A DNA stretch of 64,000 bases from Elephas maximus indicus (GCF_024166365.1 NC_064821.1:47271093-47335092), one strand, 5' to 3'. Positions 1 to 11,255 are shown, numbered from the stretch's first letter. Notes: generated from the sequence alone by a model not told the origin. Made by a program: numbers and translations.

Positions 1-356
1 CACACCCACACGCACACACTTCAGCAGAGCTGGCTGAATGTGGGAGTATTACACTGTTGGCTGTCTCCTACACTTTCAAAGTCACCACCTAACCCAGGTG
101 ACCTCCTCATTTACATGTGGTACTATGTGCTCAACGTTGTAGCAATGACATTTAACTGGACTGTACTTTCATTTAACTAAATGCTGCTTACCAATCTACA
201 ATTTGGATATTCTGTGGGCACAGATAATTACCTCCTCAGAAAGTGACGTATCAAGTTTCCCAGCACAGTAATTAGTTCACTCTCTCAAGCTGAGCAGTGA
301 CATAAAAGCTTTTACTTTGCTGAAAGATTCTCAAGATTAGTTTTGCCACCCTGCAG
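1..356. other. Intergenic sequence without recognised feature
   Basis: A short CA-rich start (1-20) is followed by ordinary AT-rich sequence. I see no gene, RNA or recognisable repeat here. Confidence 0.5.
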
Positions 357-366
357 TTAAGCAAAA

Positions 367-584
367 GGAGCCTTTGTGGTGCAGTGGTTAAAGCGCTCAG
401 CTGCTACCGGAAGGTGAACAGTTTGAACCCACCAGTGGCTCTGTGGGAGAAAGATGTGGCAGTCTGCTTCCGTAAAGATTTACAGCCTTGGAAACCTTCT
501 GGGGCAGCTCTACTCTGTGCTGTAGGGTCGTTATGAGATAGAATCAACTCCACAGCAACAGGCTTGGTTTTTTGTTTCAGGCAA
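367..584 (+). mobile_element. AfroSINE, long subtype
   Basis: A tRNA-like head (tggtgcagtggttaaagc A-box region, then a B-box-like cagtttgaaccc) is followed by the longer body with ggagaaagatgtggcag and by the RTE-like tail. A perfect 10-bp target-site duplication, ttaagcaaaa, flanks it at 357-366 and 585-594, which fixes both borders. Confidence 0.9.
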
Positions 585-843
585 TTAAGCAAAACCAACT
601 ACTTTAGAATTATTCTAATGAAGGTTATGTTCAGATTTATTGAGACTTTTAAAGAGTTCTATCGTATTCATGTTACTGTAGTCTTGTTTGGTAAAATCAT
701 CGTAATAAGCTAAGGCAAATTAGCTAGCCAGATGGCCGTACTCTCTAAGCTAGCAAAAGGTATAATACTGTTTTAGTGATTTTCATTTGCTTTAAAATGT
801 GTCTCACATCACTTTACCCATTTTAGCCTTCTAATCTTTCAAA

Positions 844-1012
844 GGAAACCCTGGTGGCATAGTGGTTAAGTGCTACGGCTGCTAACCAAAGGGTCAGCAG
901 TTCAAATCCGCCAGGCGCTCCTTGGAAACTCTGGGACATTTCTACTCTCTCCCATAGGGTTGCTATGAGTCGGAATCGACTCGATGGCACTGGGTTTGGT
1001 TTTTTGATTTTT
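844..1012 (+). mobile_element. AfroSINE, short subtype
   Basis: The head ggaaaccctggtggcatag and the tail atgagtcggaatcgactcga end in a T-rich run. A perfect 12-bp target-site duplication, taatctttcaaa, lies at 832-843 and 1013-1024. Confidence 0.93.
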
Positions 1013-1624
1013 TAATCTTTCAAATGCAACAACGTCAACAAAAATTTATCTCTTCTGCAAAGCCTTCCCAAACTAAATCAGAGATAAACAACAAAACATA
1101 CATTTTAACAGCATTAACAGTAATATTTGTTTCATCACATTCTACACTAAGACAGTGAATAGATTTTGTTTTGTTGTAGTTGATTGTGGCTCTGATATTT
1201 AATATATATATCAAGTGATTGTGCTTTGAGGCTAAATAGCATGAAGGCTCATCAATTCTAAATAAAATAAACAAGATATTTAGAAAGAGAAACAGGCTCT
1301 CAAAGTATACAATATGCCCCTGTCTATGTCTACCAGGGCACATCTTAGAAGCAATCTAATCCATGGAATATTCACAGCTTATACTTGTAAACTTCCCAAA
1401 GGAACTAGTAGATCCAGTGTCCTCAACCTCAACCATCCACTCATTTCAGGTGGTAGCTACAAATCACGAACACATGTACTGTGACGTCAATAGGTATTCT
1501 GAAGAATAAAAAATAGGCGGGAATAAAATAAAAAGGAAGGAGAAAAAAGAAAATGAGTAAAAAATCAGAGAAAAAGAAGAAGGTAGAGTAGAGAAAGAAT
1601 AAGAAGTACTTATTACAAGGAATG
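1013..1624. other. Intergenic, with purine-rich tract
   Basis: There is no recognisable gene. The plus strand is strongly purine-rich (A and G runs) from about 1505 to 1610, just before the next SINE. Confidence 0.45.
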
Positions 1625-1955
1625 AAGGCACTAGTAGTTCAGTGACAGAACTCTCACCCTCCCTGCAGAGACCCAGGTTTGAGTGCCGGCCAGTGTACCT
1701 CATGCACAGCCACCACCTGTCTTCAGTGGAGGCTTGCTGGTTGCTATGATGCTGGACAGGCTTTAGAGGAGCTTCCAGACGAAGGTAGACTGGGAATCTA
1801 CTTCCAAAAATCTGCCAGTGAAAACCCTATGGATCACAATGCCCTGATCTGCAACTTATCACGGGGATGGTGCGGTATTGGGCAGTGTTTCATTCCATTG
1901 TGTGTGGGGTTGCCAAGAATCAGGGGCTGACGCCATGGCAGCTGACAACAGCAAT
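1625..1955 (+). mobile_element. tRNA-Gly-headed SINE with RTE-like tail
   Basis: The first 75 bases resemble a glycine tRNA: tagttcagtgacagaactc corresponds to the D-arm/A-box region, and ccaggtttgagtgccggcc to the T-arm/B-box and acceptor. The middle contains the aaatctgccagtgaaaaccc segment seen in other afrotherian SINEs. The end (ggatggtgcggtattgggca onward) matches the 3' region of the RTE LINE found elsewhere in this window. It is a different head from the common AfroSINE. Confidence 0.65.
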
Positions 1956-2206
1956 TGTAAGGAAAAATGGGATGCCAGCAGTCATCCAATTTGCTCTCTT
2001 CTCCTGCCTGTTCTGTACTTTCTCTCTATGGTATGCACTTATATGTTAATGAGTCATGAATATTTATCTCCAACTTTAGAATACCCAAACACTGTGCAGG
2101 GTCCAGGGCAAGAATACAATGAAGGAACACATACCATATGTCCAATTATTTAGAAGTTATAAATCAAGCTAATAAACTGTTAAATAAAACATGTTCTATC
2201 TAGGAC

Positions 2207-2373
2207 TCATTAAAAAAAAAAACCCGTTGCCATCAAGTTGATTCTGAGTCATAGTGACCCTATAGGACAGAGTAGAATTGCCCCATAGAGTTTCCTAGAA
2301 GTGGCTGGAGGATTCGAACCACCGACCTTTTGGTTAGCAGCTGAGTTCTTAACCACTGTGCCACCAGAGTCCC
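2207..2373 (-). mobile_element. AfroSINE, short subtype
   Basis: Reverse complement of the SINE body: a poly-A run at 2211-2222, tgattctgagtcatagtgac (tail) and accttttggttagcagctga (head). A near-perfect target-site duplication ctatcYaggac is at 2196-2206 and 2374-2384. Confidence 0.9.
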
Positions 2374-2384
2374 CTATCCAGGAC

Positions 2385-3867
2385 AGAGCCCCACAAATCA
2401 CAAATCTCTCTCACTGTGCTCCCCTCCCCACCCTCCACCCTCCCCCACATACACAGTTAACACATGGGTGCCTTTGTGCTGGGGACCTGGCTCTTCACAC
2501 TGTCACAGAGGACACATAACTCAAAACACTGGCTCCATCTGGTCTCGGGACTTTCATCGTTGGGCCCCAGGTAAAGATTTCTCTGATTCTCTTTTTCTGT
2601 CCTTGAAACAAAAGGTGACTGGATCTCCATGCTTTGAGGTTGGGCTCAGTCCAATGAGGAGACCAGGAGTCTCAGAGCACAGGGAGGATATGAGTCACAG
2701 CAGCTTCTAGGTCAGAGAAGAGATTAATTTGTCAAATCCTTCTTTGCTACCAAGACTATAGTAGACTCTGCACAAGGAATATTGTTTCTCAACAGCTCCA
2801 GGGGTGCATTTTCTTGATTCTATTTATGTTCCAAGTTGTGGTTCTAGAAATTAGCTGGGATTCACAACAATTATACAAGCAGTCTGAGGGACTCTTTGTA
2901 AATGATATTACTCTTAAATGTGGCTGTATGTAGCATAAGAACCGCGATACTGACTCTTTACTAGAATTAACCAGAACATTGAGCCCTAGAATTGCAAACA
3001 TTTTTCTTTTTCATAAACACATTTAATAAAATTCCGAAAACAAAAATTTCAGATCTATTTAACTAACTTTTATTTAAATATTTTATATTTAGCAATTGCA
3101 ATTTATATTTTTTCATTTTAATCGATGATTTGGAAGCATTCAGGAGAAAGGTAATTTTTAAAAACAAACATGAAAAAATAACTTTAATTAAAAAATTCTA
3201 CATACTTAAATTTATATTTTTGTTGAAAATACATTCAAATTTTATACACTTTGAACACAATTATGTTTTTAATCCTTCAAGTTATTACTGTCGATGAAAC
3301 ATAAATTCTGTGGAGTGCTCGATTATAACAACTGAAATGAAAGCAAGAAAAATAGATTTTATGGAACAAATATACAATAACTATGAACTATCTGTGTCTT
3401 TATTTACCGCCCATTCAAACATTGCCAGAACCATCAAAGGACATCTGCAATAATAATTAAATTCAGTCATCTTTGATGTTTTTGCCAAATTTGTCACATA
3501 AAAGCCATACTTTTTTGATTTTGTTACTTTGGGGTTTTCCACATTTAGCACTTCTTTAGCTTGATTTGCCAGGTTTAGATATTGAGACATATGGTGTGCA
3601 TGGACTCCACTTATATACTAGCTCTCGGCCCCACAAATGTTAGACGCACACTTGAGAGGCAGACGGTGGGCACTCTGTAAAACTTTATTGAATGGATAAA
3701 TGGGTGCATTGATGAATTTGTTAATTTTGGTGCTGCAGTCTGCCTACGTCTTCGTGACCCAACGTATTATTTCTCTTCTCCTTCCTCAGGAAATCATATG
3801 TCCACCTAAGGTGTACAGTGAGCTCTCCTTTTCCAGGTCTCCGATAAAATGTTCTTCTAGCAATGGC
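2385..3867. other. Intergenic; very AT-rich centre
   Basis: No gene or recognisable interspersed repeat was found. From about 3000 to 3360 the sequence is extremely AT-rich, with runs such as ttaatcgatgatttggaag; this looks like neutral intergenic sequence. Confidence 0.4.
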
Positions 3868-4100
3868 TAACATTACTGAGCGATTACTACATGCCTGTTT
3901 GACTGGTAGCATTCTGTGAGCCCACATGCATTTCCTCATTTGTACCTCATATCAGTCTTTGTCCCTGTTTTACACTTGAGGGAACTGGGCACAGAGAAGC
4001 CAGGTAGCCGGATGCCCAATGCCACCTGGTTGCTGAGGAGCAGAGGGACGGTTCCAATGTACTGTCTGGCTCCAGAGTCGATGTTCCTCCTACCCAGGAC
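3868..4100 (+). mobile_element. MIR element
   Basis: Old mammalian MIR in the orientation ttactgagcgattactacatg ... cctgttttacacttgaggga ... ggctccagagtc, typical of the MIR core and its tRNA-like end. It is strongly diverged. Confidence 0.6.
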
Positions 4101-4560
4101 TCTTTCTGTGCCCAGAACCATCTTATCAGCCTAAGCTGGTGGAGAGCTCTCCCAGTAATGTTCTTAAGGGCATCAAATGTAATACAAAGGCTTATCAAGG
4201 AAACAAATTGTATTGAAATACAGCTATCAAACATTTAAAAAGCAAATTTATGATGTGGTAATATACTGGCTTCTTTATGAACACACACCTACATTAATTT
4301 CAAATTTCTCATGAACGTAAATGGCCTTTCCTGATAACTGCAAGAACTGTGACAAGCTATGAAAACAATTTTGATTTCTATTGGTGCAAAGCTACAGGAA
4401 CTACACCTTCAAATGTGCTTCGTGAATTTTTCTATTTCAAATGTTTCTCTTCCAAAGGGAATGCTAAATTTCTATTTAAGGTTAGTGAAAGTACAGATGT
4501 TAATTTTCCCAGTCCAACTTCACAGACCCCCTGAATTTTATCTGTGCCCCTTAAGGAAGA
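4101..4560. other. Intergenic, no recognised feature
   Basis: Short overlapping reading frames only, with no similarity to a known protein. Nothing else is visible. Confidence 0.4.
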
Positions 4561-4945
4561 ATTGATTCCTTTGAACTGTGGTGTTGGCGAACAATATTGA
4601 ATATACCATGGACTGCCAAAAGAACGAACAAATCTGTCTTGAAAGAAGAAAGAAGTACAACAAAAAAGCTCCTTAGAGGCAAGGATGGCGAGACTACCTC
4701 TTACATACTTTGGACATGTTGCCGGGGGAGATCAGTCCCTGGAGAAGGACATCATGCTTGGTAGAGTAGAAAGTCAGTGAAAAAGAGGAAGACCCTCAAT
4801 GAGATGGATTGACACAGTGGCTGCAACAATGGGTTCAAGCATAACAACGATTGTGGGCATGGTGCAGGACCGAGCTATGTTTCATTCTGTTGTACATAGA
4901 GTCGCTATGAGTGGGAACTGACTTGACGGCACTGAACAACAACTT
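4561..4945 (+). mobile_element. RTE LINE, 5'-truncated 3' end
   Basis: Carries the C-terminal end of the RTE reverse-transcriptase ORF in decayed form (atggactgccaaaagaacga, ctttggacatgtt, gagatggattgacacagtgg) and the terminal tail ending gcactgaacaacaac. It is the same family as the longer copies at 14.9, 17.5, 36.2, 39.8 and 43.6 kb. Confidence 0.85.
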
Positions 4946-5063
4946 AGGGATCTGTGGACCCCAGGATTACAACCCCTATACTGTATCCCTTCCTTGTCTT
5001 TCATGCTAACATAAATGCCTTGTTTTGATACAGATACTCAATACTTCGTTTCAGTTTTGGAAA

Positions 5064-5117
5064 CTTGCTCTTAATTCTATTCTCTTGCTCTTAATTCTAT
5101 GCTCTTAAATCTATTCT
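5064..5117. repeat. Small tandem repeat, 20-bp unit
   Basis: cttgctcttaattctat occurs at 5064-5080 and again at 5084-5100, followed by a diverged third unit. It is a local slippage-type duplication. Confidence 0.7.
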
Positions 5118-5299
5118 CACTTTGGTTGTTTCTTATTTAGACTCCTTACATCAAGATTCTGTCACTATATCTTAAGACAAAAACTCCCCCTACCTGTACA
5201 TTTTCTATCCCTTACCGTTTTCCTCAGGATGGCACTTTTTTAAATGGCATATCACTTTCCGTACTCCTCACCTATGAATCCTTCACCATGGAATTTAAA

Positions 5300-5995
5300 C
5301 AGATTGTGAGTATTGATAACTATTTTATTTATTTACTACTTTTTAAAAACAGCGTTATTGAGATATAATTCCAGTATCATAAAATTCATCCATTTAAAGT
5401 GTACAGTTCAATGGTTTTTAGTATATCCAAGAGTTGCACAGCCATCACCATAAAGCTTAGAATATTTTCATCACCCTACAAAAAAATTCCACATCCATTT
5501 TAGCAGTCACTTCATACTCTCCTCCATCCACTCCTTCCCCAAGCAAGCAATAATCTGTTCTGTGCCTCTAAGATTTGCCTATTGTGTAGATTTCGTATAA
5601 ATGAAATCATACAATTATAGTCTTTTGTGACTGGTTTCTTTCACTTAGCATATTTTCAAGATTCATCCATGCTGTGGCATCAGTTAGTAGTTCATTCTTC
5701 TTATGGGTGACCAATGTTCCATTGTATGGATATACCATGGTTCGTTTATCTATTCATCAGTTGATGGACATTTAAATTGTTTCCACTTTTTGGCTATTAT
5801 GAATAATAATATGGACACATGTTTTCACTTTTCTTGGTTATTTCCCAGAAATGGAATGGCTGGGTCACACAATAACACTATTTAACCTTTTAGGAACTGC
5901 CAAAATGTTTTCCTAAGTGACTGTAACATTTTACATTCCCACCAGCAATAAATGAGGGTTCCAATTTCTCTACTTCCTCTCCAACAATTGGTACT
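5300..5995 (-). mobile_element. Old L1 LINE, 3' part
   Basis: Antisense copy of an ancient L1: the 3' UTR segment (attgagatataattccagta ... aaagtgtacagttcaatgg) is followed by the reverse complement of the end of ORF2 (ttgatggacatttaaattg, ttacattcccaccagcaata). It has many stops and is inactive. Confidence 0.8.
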
Positions 5996-6007
5996 GTCTG
6001 TCTTTTA

Positions 6008-6690
6008 TTATTATTACCATTGTACTTTAGATGACGGTTTACAGAACAAACTAGTTTCTCATTAAAGAGTACACACATTGTTTTATGACATTGGTTAACA
6101 ACCCTACAACATGTCAACACCCTCCCTTCTCAATCTTGGGTTCCCTATTACCAGCTTTCCTGTCCCCTCCTGCCCTTTGGTCCTTGCCCCTGGGCTGGTA
6201 TGCACCTTTAGTCTTGTTTTGTTTTATGGGCCTGTCCAATCTTTGGCTGAAAGGTGAAACTCAGGGGTGACCTCATTACTGAGCTGAAAGGATGTCCAGG
6301 GGCCAGTCTCTGTCAGGCCAGTAAGTCTGGTCTTTCTTTTGGAGTTAGAATTTTGTTCTACATTTTTTTCCAGCTCTCTCTGGGACCCTTTATTGTGATC
6401 CCTGTCAGAGCAGTCAGTGGTGGTAGCCAGGCACCATCTAGTTGTATTGGACTCAGTCTGGTGGAGGCTGTGGTAGATGTGGCCCATTAGTCCTTTGGGC
6501 GAATCTTCCCCTTGCATCTTTAGTTTTCTTCATTCTTGCTTGCTCCCCAAGGAGTGAGACAAGTGGAGTATCCTAGGTGGCTGCTCACAGGCTTTTAAGA
6601 CCCCAGGTGCTATTCACCAAAGTAGAATGTTGAACATTTTCTTTATAAACTATGTTATGTCCATTGAGCTAGATGCTCCATGGATAAGCA
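6008..6690 (-). mobile_element. Afrotherian L1 3' UTR fragment (older subfamily)
   Basis: Related to the L1 3' UTR at 9.8, 24.6, 48.2 and 56.9 kb (gatgacggtttacagaacaa ... gtggtagccaggcaccatct ... tttaagaccccaggtgctat). It is diverged and lies directly next to an older L1 of the same orientation. A minus-strand frame at 6224-6517 corresponds to the frame that is also open in other copies. Confidence 0.75.
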
Positions 6691-6714
6691 TTTTCTAATA
6701 CTTAATACTTTAAT

Positions 6715-6885
6715 ACTTACAGGTTGCTTCCTGTATTCCAGATGTAACCCTAAGCACATTAAATATTTCATTTAGCCACTTACCAGCCCTGTGAGGTAAG
6801 AACTATTGTTACTATCCTGATATTAAAGAAATGAAAGCTAAGGGAGCTCAAGTAACTCCCAAGTATTAATGGCAGAATCTAGTGC
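6715..6885 (+). mobile_element. MIR element
   Basis: aaccctaagcacattaaata ... agccctgtgaggtaagaact ... ggagctcaagtaactccc matches the MIR core. A second MIR follows immediately. Confidence 0.65.
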
Positions 6886-7112
6886 TTATTATACTGAGTA
6901 ATGTTCTAGCTTTAACTCTCTTAACTCATTTAATCTTCACAATAACCCTTTGAAGTATGTAGGTTCTGTTATTCCTGTTTTGTACGTGGGGAATCTGGGG
7001 CACAAGGGCAAGTAACTTGCTGGAGATCACTCAGCTAGCATGGGGCAGGGCTGGGCTTGAACCCAGACAGGCAAGCATTAGAGTGCACATAGTTTCCCAC
7101 CACGCCATACTG
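6886..7112 (+). mobile_element. MIR element, tandem with preceding one
   Basis: ttaactcatttaatcttcac, agtaacttgctggagatcac and gggcttgaacccagacagg show MIR from core to tRNA-like end (gccatactgcc). Two same-strand MIRs are adjacent here. Confidence 0.75.
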
Positions 7113-7204
7113 CCACACTTTAAGGAACAGAGAAGCCAGGGATGGAGTATAGGTCTTCCCGTTCCAAAGCTACCTCAACATTTTGCCAAGAGTTATGACT
7201 AACC

Positions 7205-8037
7205 ATGGTGCAATGGATTGGTTTTATATGGACTTTCTCACCATGGTCTTTTGACTCCCACCAAATGATTGGCTGGAACTATGCAAATAAGTTACTTGTG
7301 GCCCATCATGGAGATTGGACAGCTTGTTAATAATGCAAATAAGGTGCATGGAACCCCTGTGGGGTAGAACCATGCAAATAAGGTGTATGGAACCCTAGTG
7401 AAGGGATTGGTCAGTTTTGCCATCCCACTAGATTTAAGAGTGCCAATCCCAGAGCAGAGGGGGGGACCTGACTACCATGAGAAAGAAAAGCTAGGAGTAG
7501 AGCATGTCCTTTGGACATGGGATCCCTGTGCTGAGAACCTCCTAGACCCAGGAGACAGAGCTGTAACTCTGGAGATAGCAAGAGATGGCGAGAAGGAGAG
7601 GCAGAGAAGCAGCAACAGCAGAGGCAGCAGAAACAGGAGACTAGCAGGAGATGGTGCAATGGGTTTCTCAGCCCCCAGAGGGAGAAAGTTGAGTGCCTTT
7701 GGGGCTGAGGCTTACTGGTAGAGTGAGGTACCTTTGGGCACTTATCAATGGAGTTAAAGAGCTTTGTAACACTTGCTGGAACAGAGCAGAGGCTGCGCCT
7801 AAGAGACCCGAGGTGCCAAGGGCTGAGGGCTGAGGAGCTGAGGGCAAGGGAGAGAACTGCCTGTGAAGCTGGCCTGACCAAAGAACTGTATCCTGAGTCA
7901 TTCCTGATCGTGATTTGCAACCTGTTATCTCCCTAATAAATGCTATAATCATGAATATTGCCTGTCAGTTCTCTGTGGTTGTTGCAACGAATTATCGAAC
8001 CCACCAGAGAAGTCAAGAGTGCTGCGGGAGGGATGGC
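7205..8037 (+). mobile_element. ERV-L-like LTR
   Basis: About 0.8 kb of LTR-like sequence. It has three ATGCAAAT octamers in the upstream (U3-like) part (7281-7288, 7333-7340, 7372-7379), a polyadenylation signal AATAAA at about 7934, and a U5-like end. Immediately after it, 8038-8055 reads tggtgtcagaactggtaa, close to a tRNA-Leu primer-binding site, as used by class III ERVs. No intact retroviral gene follows. The 5' border is uncertain, and so is the exact 3' border, because the expected terminal CA is not clear. Confidence 0.6.
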
Positions 8038-8055
8038 TGGTGTCAGAACTGGTAA
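8038..8055 (+). other. Primer-binding-site-like sequence (tRNA-Leu)
   Basis: tggtgtcagaactggtaa begins with TGG, the complement of the tRNA CCA end, and matches about 15 of 18 positions of the Leu-type site as I recall it. It sits just downstream of an LTR-like region, as expected for a retroviral leader. Confidence 0.55.
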
Positions 8056-8984
8056 AAACGTTGGAGAGAGGGACTCAGCCTTGAGCTGATGCTGATGGTG
8101 ATCCTCTCTCCCCCTTGTGAAGTTAGAGGAGGTCAGATGCCTCTGCCAACTCAGGAGATACTCGTAATGGTTTGTTCCTGTGAATGAATAAAAAGATGTG
8201 TTGACTCAGCAACCAAGAGTGACATACTCAATTCAGTGGTATGAGAGCTAAATCGGAAACCACAGCTGATCTCATCTACGTGAATGATTGCGAAGAAACT
8301 AACAGTCAACTTAAACTTTAAGAAATGAGATGAAGAGCAGAATCCCATAGCTTCATATTAGCCACTTTCTGGGGGGAGCTAGGTTAAACTAATTTTTTTT
8401 TTTTAAGTATTTTGAAGAGCATGTAACCAAAAGCTATTAAATAAATGAGTGTTCTGTATCTTTAAATTCTGAGGAAGAGAGACAGTTGCCACCTTCCAGT
8501 AAGGGTACAAATGATGACTGTAATCAAAGTAGTATCGCCCCAACAAGCAACGTTACTCTGAAGCTTATTATGTTGTGCTAAAGGCCAGCTTCTGACTGTG
8601 AATTACTGGCTCCTCACCCCTAGCATCCACTTTAGCCTTTGGGAGGGAAAAGACTATTAAAATTAATAAATACGTAAATTTACCTGATCATTTCATGAAT
8701 TCAAGTTTTGTCAACTAACATTTTTTTTCCTCCAAATAAAAAGCAAGATGAACATCAATAATTAGATTGTTTCCTTCTGAATTTTTTTAATGGTGACCAG
8801 TATTATGTGCCAAATAATTCCATTCTCAAGCCAATCCATTTTTAACTCCACAAATCTGACTCCTCTTCTTCTGGCTTTCTGTTATAATGGAAGATCATCG
8901 CATAAGCCACTGTTTTCTATTAAGATTTTTTTTTTAATTCAGTTAAATGTTGCTACACTAAATAAAAGAGTTCTAATGTACTTA
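8056..8984. other. Intergenic; short ERV leader remnant then unassigned
   Basis: The first roughly 100 bases may be leftover retroviral leader. The rest is AT-rich sequence without a gene or a repeat I recognise. Confidence 0.35.
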
Positions 8985-9154
8985 GGAAACCCTGGTGGCA
9001 TACAGGTTACGTGCTATGGCTGCTAAACAAGAGGTTGGTAGTTCGAATCCACCAGGTGCTCCTTGGAAACTCTATGGTGCAGTTCTACTCTGTCCTATAG
9101 GGTCACTATGAGTTGGAATCAACTTCATGGCAGTGGGTTTGGTTTGGTTTTGGT
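8985..9154 (+). mobile_element. AfroSINE, short subtype
   Basis: Head ggaaaccctggtggcatac, B-box ggtagttcgaatccacc, tail ggtcactatgagttggaatc. The target-site duplication taatgYactt is at 8974-8983 and 9155-9164. Confidence 0.9.
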
Positions 9155-9382
9155 TAATGCACTTGAGTAAACTGTGAATTTTTTTTATGTATGCCTACAG
9201 GGTCTGTTACACTTAATCTCAAGCAAGTTCCATGTTTTATTATTACTATCATTAAATTTTTCTCTCATATCAACTCAATAAATTCAAGAAGCATTTATTG
9301 AATATACAATGCAAGGCTATACATGATCTAACCCTTGCTTACTTTTTCTACTTTGCAGCTTACTACTCTCCTTTGAATCCAC

Positions 9383-9517
9383 CCAGAGGTGCCTCCAAAG
9401 GATGGCCTGGCAGTCTTCTTCCAAAAAATCAGCCATTGAAAACCCTGTGGAGCACAGGTCTACTCTGACATATGTGGGGTCACCACGAGTCAGAGACAGC
9501 TTAATGACAACTGGTGG
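9383..9517 (+). mobile_element. AfroSINE variant, 5'-truncated
   Basis: Contains aaatcagccattgaaaaccc and the tail ggggtcaccacgagtcagag, as in the variant at 28.78 kb. The tRNA-like head is missing. Confidence 0.7.
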
Positions 9518-9718
9518 TCTTATAGGCCTGGCTTCCTTGCTGTTCTTTTATATGCCAAACACATGTCCACTTCTGGGACTTCACATTTGCTGTTCTCTTG
9601 TCTAAAAATGCTCTTCCTCCCATTACCTACATGGCTTGCACCTTCACCTTGTTCATGTCTCCTCCTCTGAAAAAAGCCTTCCTAGACCCTTCTCTAAAAA
9701 AGTACCCTTCCTGGGAAG

Positions 9719-10655
9719 ACAGCACACAATACAGGGGAGGTCAGCACAATTGTACTAAACCAAAAGCAAAGAAGTTTCCTGAATAAACTGAATGCTTCAA
9801 AGGCCAGTGTAGCAGGGGCAGGGGTCTGGGGACCATGGTTTCAGGGGATATCTAAGTCAATTGGCATAATAAAATCTATTAAGAAAACATTCTGCATCCC
9901 ACTTGGAAGAGTGGCATCTGGGGTCTTAAATGCTAGCAAGCAGCCATCTAAGATGCATCAATTGGTCTCAACCCACCTGGATCAAAGGAGAATGAAGAAC
10001 ACCAAGGACACAAGGTGATTACGAGCCCAAGAGACAGAAAGGGCCGCATGAACCAGAGACTACATCATCCTGAGACCAGAAGAACTAGATGGTGCCCAAC
10101 TACAACCGATGGCTGCCCTGACAGGGAACACAACAGAGAACCCCTGAGGGAACAGGAGAGCAGTGGTATGCAGACCCCAAATTCTCATAAGACCAGACTT
10201 AATGGTCTGAGACTAGAAGGACCCCGGTGGTCATGGCCCCCAGACCTTCTGTTGGCCCAGGACAGGAACCATTCCCAAAGCCAACTCTTCAGACATGAAT
10301 TGGACTGGACAATGGGTTGGAGGGGGATGCTGGGGAGGTGTGAGCTTCTTGGATCAGGTGGATGCTTGAGGCTCTGTTGGCATCTCCTGCCTGGAGGGGA
10401 GATGAGAGGGTGGAGGGCGTTAGAAGCTGGCGAAATGGACATGAAAAGAGAGAGTGGAGGGAGAAAGCGGGCTGTCTCGTTGGGGGAGAATAACTGGGAG
10501 TGTGTAGGAAGGTGTATATGGGTTTTTGTGTGAGAGACTGACTTGATTTGTTAACTTTCACTTAAAGCACAATAAAAATTATTAAAAAAAAAAGAAAATA
10601 AATTTAAAAAAACTGTTATAAGAAAATGAAGTCACCGGTAAAAAAAAAAAAAAAA
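9719..10655 (+). mobile_element. Afrotherian L1 3' end, sense, 5'-truncated
   Basis: A sense-strand L1 3' UTR ends with ctttcacttaaagcacaata, an AATAAA-type signal and A-rich tails. A candidate imperfect target-site duplication (aaaaaagtacccttcct at 9696-9712; aaaaaagtccctttcct near 10655-10671) brackets it. A frame from 10015 to 10533 (172 codons, GTG at its start) is open across most of this UTR. The same stretch is open in other copies: 48479-48781 and 24843-25169 on the minus strand. The truncation leaves no ORF1 or ORF2. Confidence 0.85.
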
Positions 10656-10661
10656 AAAAAA
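10641..10661 (+). repeat. Poly-A tract
   Basis: An uninterrupted run of A at the end of the L1 insertion, probably its tail or a slipped target-site A run. Confidence 0.85.
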
Positions 10662-10689
10662 GTCCCTTTCCTTGTTACTTTCTATCTCC

Positions 10690-10893
10690 TTTCCTTCCTT
10701 TACTTTCTTCCTAGTATATACCACCTGGCACATATATTTGTTTGTGTATTTGTTTATTTGTCCATCTTCCCCCACTATAATGTACACTCCATGAGTTGGG
10801 ACATTGTGTTTTCAGTATTGTATCTCTGGCACCCAGAGCAGTGACCCAGGGCACATGACAGGTGCTCAATAAATACTTCTGGAATGAACTTTG
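10690..10893 (+). mobile_element. L2 LINE 3' end
   Basis: ccccactataatgtacactc, tgtatctctggcacccagag and ggtgctcaataaatacttct are characteristic of the L2 3' end in sense orientation. Confidence 0.75.
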
Positions 10894-11002
10894 CTGTTTT
10901 GTAACACATTTAAAGAAAAGGTACCATCCCAACAGCCTTCACAGCCTGGAGAGGAAGGAAGAATTTTATACAAATAGCTAAGACAAGGCCACACAGTCTT
11001 AC

Positions 11003-11255
11003 ATTGTTGTTAGGTGACTTCGAGTCAGTTCTGACTCATAGTGACCCTACGTACAACAGAACAAAATACTGCCCAGTCCTGCACCGTCCTCACAATAGTT
11101 GCTATCCTTAAGCCCATCATTGCAGCAACTGTGTAAATCCATCTTATTGAGGGACTTCCTCTTTTTTGATGACCTTCTATTTTACCAAGCATGATGTCCT
11201 TCTCCAGGGACTGATCCCTCCAGATAACATGTCAAAAGTATGTGAGACTAGTCTT
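11003..11255 (-). mobile_element. RTE LINE 3' end
   Basis: Reverse complement of the RTE tail (attgttgttaggtgacttcg, agtgaccctacgtacaacag, accaagcatgatgtccttct). It is 5'-truncated to the last roughly 250 bases. Confidence 0.85.

Noticed and set aside
7411-7920. 169-codon minus-strand frame
   Set aside because: It lies entirely inside the putative LTR, is antisense to it, and is rich in Ser/Leu with no homology.
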